Assembly: GCF_009258225.1 (NCBI RefSeq)
Contig: NZ_CP043617.1
Coordinates: forward strand, 868,001 to 932,000
Length of the DNA stretch: 64,000 nt
Direction of reading: 5' to 3'
Source of the DNA: Sulfurimonas lithotrophica
Lineage (GTDB): Bacteria; Campylobacterota; Campylobacteria; Campylobacterales; Sulfurimonadaceae
Shown: positions 29,129 to 40,582 of the stretch, one piece after another
Numbering within the stretch: position 1 is the first letter of the stretch
How the letters are laid out: each line of letters opens with the position of its first letter
The notes under the pieces: model-generated
The model's input: the letters and a program-made list of their open reading frames with translations, nothing else
What the model was told of the DNA's origin: nothing
Databases searched by the model: none
Made by a program: the position numbers and the translations under genes

Positions 29129-29578
29129 TTATTGCTCTCCTTGAACATCCACATGTAGTGTAGCATGTATAGCATGACCAAGTTTTAAATCTAAGTCATG
29201 CTCACCTACGGTTTTAATAGCTGTTTTATCTGTTATATGCTTTTTATCTATTTCAATATTATGTTGTTCAAGTAGTGCTGCAGCTACTTCGTCTTTTGTA
29301 ACGGCTCCAAAAAGGTGTCCGTTTTGACCTAATTTTTTAGTGATGATTATCTCTAGTTTATCAAGCTTTTTAGCAAGTTCTGTAAGCTCAGCTATCTCAT
29401 TTTTTAGCTCTTGAGCTTTTTTGGCTTCTTGCTCTTTATGCTCGGCAATTATTTCATCCGTAGCATTTTTTGCAAAACCTTTTTTGATTAAAAAGTTTTG
29501 ACCGTAACCCGGTTTTACTTCTTTTACTTCACCGGCTTTTCCTAAGTTTTTTACATCTTTTATTAAAAGTACTTTCAT
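29129..29578 (-). CDS. rplI: 50S ribosomal protein L9
   Basis: Ribosomal L9, 149 residues. The N-terminal rRNA-binding domain MKVLLIKDVKNLGKAGEVKEVKPGYGQNFLIKKG is intact (quoted in part: KNLGKAGEVKEVKPGYGQNF). A long central helix and the C-terminal domain with KLGQNGHLFGAVTKDEVA and HATLHVDV follow. It lies between the FTR-rhodanese gene (5 bases) and hslV (3 bases). Confidence 0.97.
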   Translation of the reverse strand: MKVLLIKDVKNLGKAGEVKEVKPGYGQNFLIKKGFAKNATDEIIAEHKEQEAKKAQELKNEIAELTELAKKLDKLEIIITKKLGQNGHLFGAVTKDEVAAALLEQHNIEIDKKHITDKTAIKTVGEHDLDLKLGHAIHATLHVDVQGEQ

Positions 29579-29583
29579 CTATT

Positions 29584-30321
29584 TTATCTCTCTATTTCTC
29601 CACCGTATGAAACAATACCGTGAGTTAAATTTCCTATATTTGTATAACCCATGTCTTTCATAATCATTGCTACATGGGCACTTCTACTACCAACATGACA
29701 GTAAACTATGTTATGTGCATTTTTATCTAGTTTTGCATCTTCGAGTGCCTGGTAAAAACTACTTGTAGGGATAAGTTTGTCAGCACCTTTAATATGACCC
29801 ATCTGCCATTCCATATGCTCACGAACATCTATAAGTGTAAAGTCAACCATTCCAAGTTCTCTTGCTTCAAGTAGTGCATTTAGCTCATCACCGTCTAATT
29901 CACTCTGTTTTATAAGAAGTTCACATTCCTCTTTTGTAAGACCGCGTGAGTGAGTATGCACGGCTTCTTCCATACCAAGTTCAATCCTTTTCTCAGCCGC
30001 ATATTCAGGTGTACAAAAAATTCCACAGTGACATTTACCGTCTTCAGGAATCTCTTTCTCAATTGCAGGTTTACATGGACAAATCCTGTCATCTACACTT
30101 TTTGGTTTGTCTCCGCTGTCATCAACCATAAAACATGGACAAAATCTTTTGTTGTACATAATTTTATTACGTGCCAGACCCATCTGTACACCTTCGTTTA
30201 CTTCCTCCTGTGGGTTGTAAACCCAACCGCGTGACTCACAAACCTTATCCGTAAATTTTACTGTTTTATCCATCTCGCCGATGAACTCTTCAGAGTTCAT
30301 GTCAATCTTAACAATACTCAT
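29584..30321 (-). CDS. Ferredoxin-thioredoxin reductase catalytic domain fused to rhodanese
   Basis: A 245-residue two-domain protein. The first part (about 10-110) has the FTR beta-chain cysteines in order: CPC (61-63), CPC (81-83), CHC (97-99) plus Cys103, which bind the [4Fe-4S] cluster and active disulfide. The second (about 145-240) is a rhodanese with DVREHMEW (165-172) and active Cys208 in VYCHVGSRSAH. No FTR alpha chain is adjacent. The fusion suggests thiol reduction tied to sulfur transfer. Coupled to argG by TAATG. Confidence 0.88.
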   Translation of the reverse strand: MSIVKIDMNSEEFIGEMDKTVKFTDKVCESRGWVYNPQEEVNEGVQMGLARNKIMYNKRFCPCFMVDDSGDKPKSVDDRICPCKPAIEKEIPEDGKCHCGIFCTPEYAAEKRIELGMEEAVHTHSRGLTKEECELLIKQSELDGDELNALLEARELGMVDFTLIDVREHMEWQMGHIKGADKLIPTSSFYQALEDAKLDKNAHNIVYCHVGSRSAHVAMIMKDMGYTNIGNLTHGIVSYGGEIER

Positions 30322-31556
30322 TACTTATTCCTTTTTTTTCCGGCGATAATTCTTCTAAGTGCGTTTAGACGTATAAACCCTTCAGCATCTTTTTGATTAT
30401 ATACTTCGTCCTCTTCAAAAGTAGAGTGTTCTTCAGAATAAAGTGACATATCAGATTCACGTCCTACAACTTGAACATTACCTTTGTAAAGTTTTAGTTT
30501 TACATTACCTTGTACGTATTTTTGTGTATTGTCTATTGCCGCTTGAAGCATCTCACGCTCTGGTGAAAACCAGAATCCATTGTAGATTAGTTTTGCATAT
30601 CTTGGCATCATCTCATCTTTTAGGTGCGCTTCTTCACGATCAAGTGTGATAGATTCAATAGCACGGTGAGCTTTTAGCATAATAGTACCACCCGGAGTTT
30701 CATAACAACCGCGTGCTTTCATACCAACGTATCTGTTTTCAACTATATCGATTCTCCCGATACCGTGTTTGTTACCGTATTCGTTTAATGTTCTTAAAAT
30801 TGTAGCAGGACTCATCTCTGTACCGTTAATTGAGATAGGGTCTCCATTTTTGTATCCGATAGTGATATATTCAGCTTCATCAGGTGCATCTTCAGGTGAA
30901 TTAGTCCATAACCACATATCATCTTCAGGTTCATTCATCGGATTTTCTAAGTGAAGACCTTCATAAGAGATATGAAGTAGGTTAGCGTCCATAGAGTATG
31001 GACTTACTTTTGGGTTACCGTTTTCATCTACGTGTTTTTGAGAAATCTCGATACCGTGTTCCCTTGCATATGCTAAAAGTTTTTCTCTTGAATTTAAATC
31101 CCATTCACGCCAAGGAGCGATAACCGTAATATCAGGGTTTAGTCCTAAATATCCAAGCTCAAATCTAACTTGATCGTTCCCTTTACCGGTTGCACCGTGA
31201 CTAACTGCATCTGCACCCATTTCTTTTGCTATTTCTATTTGTTTTTTTGCGATTAACGGTCTTGCGATTGATGTCCCTAAAAGATACTCACCTTCGTAAA
31301 TAGCATTTGCTCTAAACATTGGGAACACATAATCTTTTACAAATTCTTCTTGGATATCTAAGATAAAAATATTTTCAGGTTTTATACCGTTGTCAAGTGC
31401 TTTTTGACGAGCCGGTTCAACTTCTTCCCCTTGACCCAAATCTGCTGTAAATGTAATAACTTCGGCTTTATACTCTTCTTGTAACCATTTTAAAATAATA
31501 CTGGTATCAAGCCCACCAGAATAAGCTAAAACTACCTTTTTGACCTCTTTTTTCAT
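30321..31556 (-). CDS. argG: Argininosuccinate synthase
   Basis: Joins citrulline and aspartate using ATP in arginine synthesis, 411 residues. The N-terminal PP-loop [15 protein letters not shown] is followed by [32 protein letters not shown] and [17 protein letters not shown], all family signatures. It is the first gene of the 17-gene minus-strand run and has a TATAAT box upstream in the gap to flaG. Confidence 0.97.
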   Translation of the reverse strand: MKKEVKKVVLAYSGGLDTSIILKWLQEEYKAEVITFTADLGQGEEVEPARQKALDNGIKPENIFILDIQEEFVKDYVFPMFRANAIYEGEYLLGTSIARPLIAKKQIEIAKEMGADAVSHGATGKGNDQVRFELGYLGLNPDITVIAPWREWDLNSREKLLAYAREHGIEISQKHVDENGNPKVSPYSMDANLLHISYEGLHLENPMNEPEDDMWLWTNSPEDAPDEAEYITIGYKNGDPISINGTEMSPATILRTLNEYGNKHGIGRIDIVENRYVGMKARGCYETPGGTIMLKAHRAIESITLDREEAHLKDEMMPRYAKLIYNGFWFSPEREMLQAAIDNTQKYVQGNVKLKLYKGNVQVVGRESDMSLYSEEHSTFEEDEVYNQKDAEGFIRLNALRRIIAGKKRNK

Positions 31557-31591
31557 ACAAAAAAACCTTTAATATTAAAATAATTGACGCG

Positions 31592-31597
31592 ATTATA
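31592..31597 (-). promoter_or_regulatory. Probable -10 box for argG and the long minus-strand run
   Basis: On the minus strand TTG-TATAAT lies about 36 bases upstream of the argG ATG. It is the only consensus-like -10 seen at the head of the 17-gene run; no good -35 box is visible. Confidence 0.55.
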
Positions 31598-31661
31598 CAA
31601 TAAAAGAGATTAAAAAAATGTTAGCTTAACTCCGCTTTTTAGGTGTTTAAGTTTAAGTAGT

Positions 31662-31690
31662 AAAAAAAGGGTAAGCTTTCTTACCCTTTT
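31662..31690 (-). terminator. Rho-independent terminator after flaG
   Basis: A perfect 11-base-pair stem (31665-31675 with 31680-31690, core GGGTAAG/CTTACCC) with a four-base loop. On the minus strand it is followed by a run of seven T. The flaG stop codon (31681-31683) lies inside the stem. The palindrome could also work on the plus strand. Confidence 0.85.
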
Positions 31691-32052
31691 GTATCGAATA
31701 ACATTCCCGATACTTCTTGCATTTTCGGTAAAAAGTCTTGAGCTTGTTCGGCCGGAAATCTTCTAATCATTTTATTTGTTTTTGATTCACTAACCGCTAC
31801 ATAAAATATATCATCCAAATCAACACCAAAACTTAAATCAGTTTTCATAGGTGCCAGTGCATCATTTAGTTTTTTTACTAAATCTTCAACTTGTTCTTTA
31901 GAATCTATCTTAGTAGATTTCTCTTGAGAAGCTTTTACCAAATCCGGTTGTTGAACTTGAGGTTGTTTAGATTCCTCAGTTTTTATTCCTTGTGCTTCTG
32001 TAGTATGAATTTGAGATTGTTGCTGCCTTGCAACATTTGCTATGCCATCCAT
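31681..32052 (-). CDS. flaG: FlaG family flagellar protein
   Basis: A 123-residue FlaG-type protein, a family that limits flagellar filament length. The N-terminal half is Gln/Lys-rich and low in structure. The conserved C-terminal domain (about 55-120) shows LVKKLNDALAPMKTDLSFGVD, FYVAVSESKTNKMIRRFPAEQ and LPKMQEVSGMLFDTKG. AAGGAG precedes the ATG. It is monocistronic: a sigma-28-type promoter lies upstream and a strong terminator overlaps its end. No other flagellar gene is in the window. Confidence 0.92.
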   Translation of the reverse strand: MDGIANVARQQQSQIHTTEAQGIKTEESKQPQVQQPDLVKASQEKSTKIDSKEQVEDLVKKLNDALAPMKTDLSFGVDLDDIFYVAVSESKTNKMIRRFPAEQAQDFLPKMQEVSGMLFDTKG

Positions 32053-32105
32053 GACGTACTCCTTTTTTCATATTCAATATATAAAAAATATTGCTATCAA
32101 CATTA

Positions 32106-32132
32106 ATATCGACTAATGAAAAATAAACTTTA
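32106..32132 (-). promoter_or_regulatory. Sigma-28 (FliA) promoter for flaG
   Basis: On the minus strand TAAAGTTT (32125-32132), an 11-base spacer, then GTCGATAT (32106-32113). The FliA consensus is TAAAGTTT-N11-GCCGATAA: the -35 half matches 8 of 8 and the -10 half 6 of 8. It lies about 54 bases before the flaG ATG, the expected late-flagellar regulation. Confidence 0.85.
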
Positions 32133-32142
32133 ATAATTTTAT

Positions 32143-32148
32143 GATAAT
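32143..32148 (+). promoter_or_regulatory. Probable -10 box for the MFS gene, near-leaderless
   Basis: GATAAT lies only 9 bases before the ATG at 32158, so transcription would start at or within three bases of the start codon. No Shine-Dalgarno sequence is present. It sits immediately beside the divergent flaG sigma-28 promoter. Confidence 0.45.
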
Positions 32149-32157
32149 CTTGCATTT

Positions 32158-33363
32158 ATGAAAAAATACATTAAACTATTAAAAACTGAATATGTTCTAA
32201 GACAGTTATCAACTATACAATTAATATCATACTTTGGCGCTTGGTTTAGTAATGTAGCTATATATACCTTATTGATAGAATTAAACGTAGATGCTAAAGT
32301 TGTAGCATTTGTTGCAATGCTACATTTTTTAGCAGGTGTAATTCAAGCACCTTTGTCAGGTTCGATTATAGACAGTGTCAAACCAAAAAAACTTTTGCTG
32401 ACTTTGATTGGCTTTGAGATAATTTCAACATTTTTATTAATATTTATAAATGACACCTCAGACTTAAATTATCTATATGTTTTGATTTTTATAAAAATGG
32501 CAGCTGCAAGTTTTTATTTTACGACGGAGATGTCATTACTACCTAAAATTTTAGACGGGAGCAAGCTTCAGCATGCAAATGAATTACACTCTATTATCTG
32601 GTCGTTTTCTTATACTTTAGGTATGGGAGTAAGCGGTTTTGTAGTATATTGGTTAGGTGTAAAGATAGCATTTTTACTAGATACTTTAATGTTTATAGTC
32701 GGATTTTTATTGTTATACAGATTAGAGATAGATATTGAAGTGATTAAAGTAAAAGAAAAGCTTTTAAGTATGATGGCGGATACTTTTAAATATATAAAAA
32801 AATTTCCACATGCGATGCATCTGATGTTTGTACATGCTTTTGTCGGTCTTACCGCTTTTGATGCTCTTGTGGCTTTAATGGTCGATAGATATTATACCTC
32901 TATTATTGCTGCTTCTTTGGCACTTGGAATTTTGCATGCATCTCGTGCATTAGGACTTGTTTTGGGTCCTATATTATTAAGTAGGTACACAAATAATAAA
33001 GGTTTATTTTATATATTTTTAGCTCAAGCTATTGCAGTATGGTTATGGGCAATTATGATGCAAAATTTTTATCTCTCAATAGTAGCTAGTTTTATAGTGG
33101 GCTTATTTACAACAACGCTTTGGTCATATACTTATACTTTATTACAAAAAAATATTGATAAAAAGTATTATGGTAGAATTGTTGCTTATAATGATATGTT
33201 GTTTTTAAGTTCGGCTGCATTTACATCTTATATGACGGGTGTATTGGCCCAAAACGGCTTTACCTTGGAGAATATAACCTTTATAATTGGATTTGGTTTT
33301 ATATTAGGCGGATTATACTTTAAATGGGTTATAAAAACTCAAAATATAAAGGAAGTTAATTGA
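32158..33363 (+). CDS. MFS transporter
   Basis: A 401-residue major facilitator with about 10-12 membrane helices. Helix-loop signatures include FGAWFSNVAIYTLLIEL in helix 1 and the loop GSIIDSVKPKKLLL typical of the MFS helix 2-3 region. It resembles the enterobactin-exporter/DHA3-like group (MFS_3), but the substrate is unknown. The start has no Shine-Dalgarno. It leads a run continuing through three small genes and a MATE exporter. Confidence 0.85.
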   Translation: MKKYIKLLKTEYVLRQLSTIQLISYFGAWFSNVAIYTLLIELNVDAKVVAFVAMLHFLAGVIQAPLSGSIIDSVKPKKLLLTLIGFEIISTFLLIFINDTSDLNYLYVLIFIKMAAASFYFTTEMSLLPKILDGSKLQHANELHSIIWSFSYTLGMGVSGFVVYWLGVKIAFLLDTLMFIVGFLLLYRLEIDIEVIKVKEKLLSMMADTFKYIKKFPHAMHLMFVHAFVGLTAFDALVALMVDRYYTSIIAASLALGILHASRALGLVLGPILLSRYTNNKGLFYIFLAQAIAVWLWAIMMQNFYLSIVASFIVGLFTTTLWSYTYTLLQKNIDKKYYGRIVAYNDMLFLSSAAFTSYMTGVLAQNGFTLENITFIIGFGFILGGLYFKWVIKTQNIKEVN

Positions 33364-33626
33364 TTAGTTTTGCGTTGATTGGCGGCATACTTCTAAATAT
33401 TGGAGCATTTTTAACATTTCGCGGCAAGATATACGAATCTATAGTAGTGTATCTTTTAGCAGATGTTTGTTGGATTGTGATGGCATGGGAGAGAGAAGAC
33501 TTTGTCGGAGTCATATCAATTATACTCGGAGTTACTTTTGGATTATTGGCATTTATAAAAATGTACAGAGGCGATATGTATAAAAGTTTAAATAAGGAAG
33601 ATATAAAAGATGATTTACAAAACTAA
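33360..33626 (+). CDS. Small membrane protein of unknown function
   Basis: An 88-residue protein with three hydrophobic helices (about 2-19, 28-43, 50-66) and a charged C-terminus (YKSLNKEDIKDDLQN). It starts at TTG overlapping the MFS stop (TTGA), with AAAGGAAG upstream as ribosome site. It overlaps the next gene by 17 bases, so it is probably co-translated with both. No recognised family. Confidence 0.7.
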   Translation: MISFALIGGILLNIGAFLTFRGKIYESIVVYLLADVCWIVMAWEREDFVGVISIILGVTFGLLAFIKMYRGDMYKSLNKEDIKDDLQN

Positions 33627-33882
33627 AGCCGGGGATATTGATTTGGATAAACTTACAAGGTTGTATCCTGCATCGGTAGTTGATTTAAACGGTGAAACGG
33701 CAGAAATGAGTCTTGAGTGGACAGATTTAAACGCAGATAAGGTCAAAGTTTTAAGATATGTATTGGTATTTGATTCAACCCCTCCGAATCAAGAACAAAA
33801 AATAAGAACTGCACTTTCATTTGATACAAAAGATGAACTTATTTTAGAGATGCAAAAAGTATCCGAGGTATTAAATGGATAG
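33610..33882 (+). CDS. Conserved hypothetical protein, 90 residues
   Basis: A small soluble protein with a beta-rich first half (IYKTKAGDIDLDKLTRLYPASVV, then TAEMSLEWTDL and VLRYVLVFDST) and a helical end. No motif is recognised. AAGGAAG lies upstream of the ATG; it overlaps the small membrane protein gene by 17 bases and the PAS/GGDEF-like gene by 8, consistent with one operon. Confidence 0.7.
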   Translation: MIYKTKAGDIDLDKLTRLYPASVVDLNGETAEMSLEWTDLNADKVKVLRYVLVFDSTPPNQEQKIRTALSFDTKDELILEMQKVSEVLNG

Positions 33883-34657
33883 TGCTACAATCCCTTTATT
33901 GTCGATTATAGCAAACTTAAACGATGACCTTATTGTTATATTTAAAGATGAAAACGTAATTTTTACAAATAGCTCGTTTAATAGATTTTTTAACGTATTT
34001 TCAACCGAGGATTATAATACTAATTTTGGAGAATTTGAAAATAATTTTATACCGCATCCAAATTATTTTAACAAAAATAAAATCACTGGCGGTGAAAATT
34101 GGATAGATGCTATACTAAAATTAGACGAAAAGGACAGAATCGTCAGTATGCTCAGTCAAACATATGACCCTAAAGCTTTTAGCGTCAATATAGATAAGAG
34201 TGTAAAAGAGTATAGAGTTGTAGTATTTAAAGATATTACACAAGATTTAATAAAAAGAATAATGATTCAAAACCATACAAACATAGATGCAAAAAGCGGT
34301 GCATATGATAGAAAATATTTTAAAGAGATTGCAAAAAGTTATCAAGAGGCTGCCGTATTTAACGAAAAAATAGTTTCAATCTTATCTATAGTAATTACAA
34401 AAGAGGATGGTTTAGTTCATAAAGATTTTGTAAATAATTTACTTGTAATGATTCGCAGAGACGATATGTTGGTAAGATGGGATGAAAACAGATTTTTACT
34501 TGTATATATGTCTGAAAATAGTGAAATAGCCAATAAAGTTTTAGAAAAGTTTAAAAATATAATAAATTTAAATCCGATAAATAAATACGGCTGCAAGATT
34601 GAACTAAATACTCAAAAAGAAAAAGAAGATATAGCCTCCTTAATTAAAAGATTATAA
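33875..34657 (+). CDS. PAS plus degenerate GGDEF protein
   Basis: A 260-residue cytoplasmic protein. The first half (about 1-125) has a PAS-like outline (NDDLIVIFKDENVIFTNSSFNRFFNVF; EYRVVVFKDITQDLIKRI). The second half (about 135-260) looks like a GGDEF fold (HTNIDAKSGAYDRKYFKEIAKS; SILSIVITKEDG) in which the signature is RWDENRF, so it should not make c-di-GMP. It could bind nucleotide or act as a partner. It overlaps the gene before by 8 bases and precedes the MATE gene by 5. Confidence 0.72.
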   Translation: MDSATIPLLSIIANLNDDLIVIFKDENVIFTNSSFNRFFNVFSTEDYNTNFGEFENNFIPHPNYFNKNKITGGENWIDAILKLDEKDRIVSMLSQTYDPKAFSVNIDKSVKEYRVVVFKDITQDLIKRIMIQNHTNIDAKSGAYDRKYFKEIAKSYQEAAVFNEKIVSILSIVITKEDGLVHKDFVNNLLVMIRRDDMLVRWDENRFLLVYMSENSEIANKVLEKFKNIINLNPINKYGCKIELNTQKEKEDIASLIKRL

Positions 34658-34662
34658 TAACA

Positions 34663-35988
34663 ATGATTCCAAAATATTCTCAAGACACCCGTAAGGTTTT
34701 TTCACTTGCTATACCCGCTGCACTTAAAAGCCTTGTTGATATTCTTCAATCACTAATAGATATGCTTATGGTAGGGATGCTGAGTTTTTATGCTTTGGCG
34801 GCTGTGGGTGTAAGTATGCAGTTTATGATGATCGTTAACGTACTTATGACACTTTATGTTGTCGGTGGAAATGCCTTGATATCACGTTTTATCGGAAGCA
34901 ATAGAAAAAAAAGAGCATCTTCGCTTTTGTATGCGTTGTTGATAATTTCGGTTATATTGTCGATTTTTGTAAGTTTTTTAGGTTATTTCGGCAGTGAATA
35001 TTTTTACTCTATTTTAGGTGCGGAAGATGAAGTCATAGAACTTGGAAGTGCTTATTTTAAAATTCTATCTTTAGGTATTGTAGTTATTTTTATAGATGCA
35101 CTGTTATTTAATGCTTTAAGTGCATCAGGGGATACAAAAAGTTCACTTTACATAAAACTCGTGTCGGCAGGTATAAATGCATTTTTAAACTATGTACTTA
35201 TATTTGGTCATTTCGGATTTGTAGCTATGGGAATAGAAGGTGCGGCTATAGCAACACTTATAGCATATGCTTTTAATGTATCGGTATATTTTTTGATACT
35301 AAAAAAAACAACGGCAAAAATAAATATATTACCGATAATCAGATTTGTAGATTTAAAACGTGCACTTAAAGTGGGATGGGGTGCCGCACTTGATAGAGGA
35401 ATATCAAGTATGAGTTTTGTTTTTTTCGTTGCTATAATTGCATGGTACGGCACGGTGGAACTAGCAGGTTATCAAGTGGGTCTTAGAATTGAAGGTATAG
35501 CTTTTATGCCGGGATTTGGTTTTGCAATTGCCGCAATGGCATTGGTTGGACAAAATCTAGGAGCAAAAAACAAAGAAAAAGCATACCATATGGGTGTTAT
35601 AAGCGGACGTATAGCATATATTTTTATGGGCAGCATAGGTTTGTTTATGATATTATTTCCCGAGTATATTGTAGGCGTGTTTACTAATGATAGAGCTACG
35701 GTATTGGTAGCTTCACAATATTTGATACTGGTAGGTTTGGCTCAGGTACCACTTGCTATAATGTTTGTTTATTCATCGGCACTACGCGGTGCGGGTGCGA
35801 CAAAAACAACTTTAAAAATAAATGTGCTATCATTATGGTTTTTTAGGATTATTCCATCATATATAGCATATAAGTTAGGTTACGGCATTATCTCTATTTT
35901 CATAATAATGAATGTGGAGACACTTTTTAAAGGTATAATATATTGGTATATTTATCAAAAAAGAGATTGGTTAAATACAAAAGTATAA
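34663..35988 (+). CDS. MATE family efflux transporter
   Basis: A 441-residue multidrug and toxin extrusion transporter with about 12 membrane helices in two halves. Family features include LAIPAALKSLVDILQSLIDM, GGNALISRFIGSNRKKRAS, and the second-half FGFAIAAMALVGQNLGAKNKEKA. It exports cations by Na+ or H+ exchange in known members; the substrate here is unknown. It sits between two signalling genes in the same run. Confidence 0.9.
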   Translation: MIPKYSQDTRKVFSLAIPAALKSLVDILQSLIDMLMVGMLSFYALAAVGVSMQFMMIVNVLMTLYVVGGNALISRFIGSNRKKRASSLLYALLIISVILSIFVSFLGYFGSEYFYSILGAEDEVIELGSAYFKILSLGIVVIFIDALLFNALSASGDTKSSLYIKLVSAGINAFLNYVLIFGHFGFVAMGIEGAAIATLIAYAFNVSVYFLILKKTTAKINILPIIRFVDLKRALKVGWGAALDRGISSMSFVFFVAIIAWYGTVELAGYQVGLRIEGIAFMPGFGFAIAAMALVGQNLGAKNKEKAYHMGVISGRIAYIFMGSIGLFMILFPEYIVGVFTNDRATVLVASQYLILVGLAQVPLAIMFVYSSALRGAGATKTTLKINVLSLWFFRIIPSYIAYKLGYGIISIFIIMNVETLFKGIIYWYIYQKRDWLNTKV

Positions 35989-35997
35989 AGTGGATTT

Positions 35998-38067
35998 ATG
36001 AAGACAATAGAAAAAACTAAGAAAAATGTTTTTTTATCATCAATGGTCTTTATAACACTTCTTTTTATAATAGGCTATGTTTTTTTGACATATCAGTTTG
36101 ATAAAGTCGTCGATGAAAAAGTAAAAACAATATCTGTATCCGCCAAAGAACTTTTTAATCTAAATATTCATAAATATGAAGCTAAGTTAAAAAACAAATT
36201 AAACCGTTTTGTTTATTTGGATGGTCTTAGTAAGGCAATTGCAGATAAAGATACAAAAGCAGTAGATAAAATTATACAGCATAAATATCTAAATGAAAAA
36301 GCATTAAATAAAAATATAAATATTCTTACTTTCCGCTCCTTTGACGGGATTACCATATATAGAGCACATAAACCGAATTTCTTCGGTGATAAGTTAAGCC
36401 AAAAACGAACGTTAATAACAGATACCGGTAGGTTACAAAAATCTTTAAGCGGGTTTGAACAGGGAAAACTGGAGTTGACATATCGTGTAACCAAACCGAT
36501 TTTTTATAAAAATCAATATGTAGGAAATGTCGAAATAGGACTCTCCCCTATAGCTTTTTTAGAAGACTTAAAAACGATAGAAGATGTAAAACTCGAAATA
36601 ATAAAAGGAAATAAAGAACAATCGGTTCAAAAATATTTCAATAATAAAACTTTACTGGATTTAAAAAACCATAAGTCTGAAACAGTCGGTAGTTTAGTGA
36701 TTATATTTGATATCGAGAAACTACATAAACCATATTCAAATTTAATCAACACACTACTCGTCGTCGGTTTAATAATATCGCTATTAATTCTTTTTGCAAC
36801 AAAAAAAAGTTTCGACAATGTATTTAACCATTTTAAGCATCAGGCATTTACAGACAGTACTACAGGGTTAGGAAACAGACAGTTTTTAGATGTATCGTTT
36901 TCAGAAGAGAAGATAAATGTTTTAATTCTTGGAAATATTAAGGAGTTCAGCCTTATAAATGAACTCTACGGTATGAATACGGGAAATATTGTTTTAAAAG
37001 CCGTAGCGGACGAATTTAGAAAATTCGGACACGAATACTCTATGAAGATATTTAGAACTTCATCCGATGAATTTGCTCTTTTAAAGTGTGATGAGTATTT
37101 TTCCGAAGATGACTATGTTGATATTTTAGAAGAATTACACTTAAGATTAAAGTTACTGAATATAGATGTTGAAGAGTTTGATGATATATTGCAAGTTGAG
37201 ATGTACTTTGGAATATCAAACGGAAACAGCAACTTAGTTGAAAAAGCACAAATGGCTTTAAAAAAAGCCAGAGAAAAATCGCTACCGTATATAGCTTATA
37301 CAAACAATATCGATACAAAACAAAGCTCTTCAAAAACAATAAAAATGAAAAAAATTTTAAAACAAGCCATAGATAACAATAAGGTAGTTCCTTTTTTTCA
37401 AGAGATAAGAAATAGGGAAGAAAAAATAGTTAAATATGAAGCGTTGGTTAGAATAATTGATTTAGAAGACGATAAAGAAAAAATTCTTTATCCAAGCGAT
37501 TTTTTACCTATAGCTATGAACGGAGGACTTTATGCTTACTTAGCTAAAGAGGTGTTGATTCAGTCTTTATCGTTCTTTTCCCAAAGGGATGAACAAATAT
37601 CTATCAACTTTTTACCGAATGATTTTTTTCAACCAAGGGTTATGGATACTTTATTGGAAATATTAGAAAAGTTTAACAATCCAAACAGGATAATTATTGA
37701 AATAGTAGAACAAGAGAACGTAGAAGATTTTAACAGACTTGTAAAAGTTGTGAAAAAGCTTAAAAAGATAGGTGTTAGGATAGCTATAGACGATTTTGGA
37801 AGCGGTTATGCAAACTATGCACATATCCTTAGATTAAAACCGGATTATTTAAAGATTGACGGTTCATTGGTTCAAAATATATTAGAAAAAGAAGAATCAA
37901 GAATATTGGTCAAAAGTATAGTTCATTTTGCACAAGACCTAAATATTAAAACAGTAGCCGAATATGTAGAAAATAAAGAAATTTTTGAGTTGTTGAAAAA
38001 ATACGGGGTTGATGAATTCCAAGGTTATTATTTTGGCAAGGCTCAAAATTTACTGCAAGTACACTAA
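35998..38067 (+). CDS. Membrane sensor with degenerate GGDEF and intact EAL
   Basis: A 689-residue c-di-GMP protein. Membrane helices (about 13-32 and 250-270) bound a periplasmic sensor (about 35-245, dCache-like: ILTFRSFDGITIYRAHKPNFFGD). The GGDEF domain has SSDEF (in FRTSSDEFAL), so cyclase activity is doubtful. The EAL domain (about 445-685) has EAL at 481-483, INFLPNDFF, IIIEIVEQEN, AIDDFGSGYANY, KIDGSLV and TVAEYVE, so it may be an active phosphodiesterase. It is the last gene of this run. Confidence 0.88.
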   Translation: MKTIEKTKKNVFLSSMVFITLLFIIGYVFLTYQFDKVVDEKVKTISVSAKELFNLNIHKYEAKLKNKLNRFVYLDGLSKAIADKDTKAVDKIIQHKYLNEKALNKNINILTFRSFDGITIYRAHKPNFFGDKLSQKRTLITDTGRLQKSLSGFEQGKLELTYRVTKPIFYKNQYVGNVEIGLSPIAFLEDLKTIEDVKLEIIKGNKEQSVQKYFNNKTLLDLKNHKSETVGSLVIIFDIEKLHKPYSNLINTLLVVGLIISLLILFATKKSFDNVFNHFKHQAFTDSTTGLGNRQFLDVSFSEEKINVLILGNIKEFSLINELYGMNTGNIVLKAVADEFRKFGHEYSMKIFRTSSDEFALLKCDEYFSEDDYVDILEELHLRLKLLNIDVEEFDDILQVEMYFGISNGNSNLVEKAQMALKKAREKSLPYIAYTNNIDTKQSSSKTIKMKKILKQAIDNNKVVPFFQEIRNREEKIVKYEALVRIIDLEDDKEKILYPSDFLPIAMNGGLYAYLAKEVLIQSLSFFSQRDEQISINFLPNDFFQPRVMDTLLEILEKFNNPNRIIIEIVEQENVEDFNRLVKVVKKLKKIGVRIAIDDFGSGYANYAHILRLKPDYLKIDGSLVQNILEKEESRILVKSIVHFAQDLNIKTVAEYVENKEIFELLKKYGVDEFQGYYFGKAQNLLQVH

Positions 38068-38090
38068 CGAATATTTTAGTAATTTTAAGA

Positions 38091-40581
<2,491 letters not shown>

Positions 40582-40582
<1 letters not shown>

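Noticed and set aside
29910-30234. Three overlapping frames opposite or shifted from the FTR-rhodanese gene
   Set aside because: They mirror the Cys-rich coding region; the real frame carries complete FTR and rhodanese motifs.
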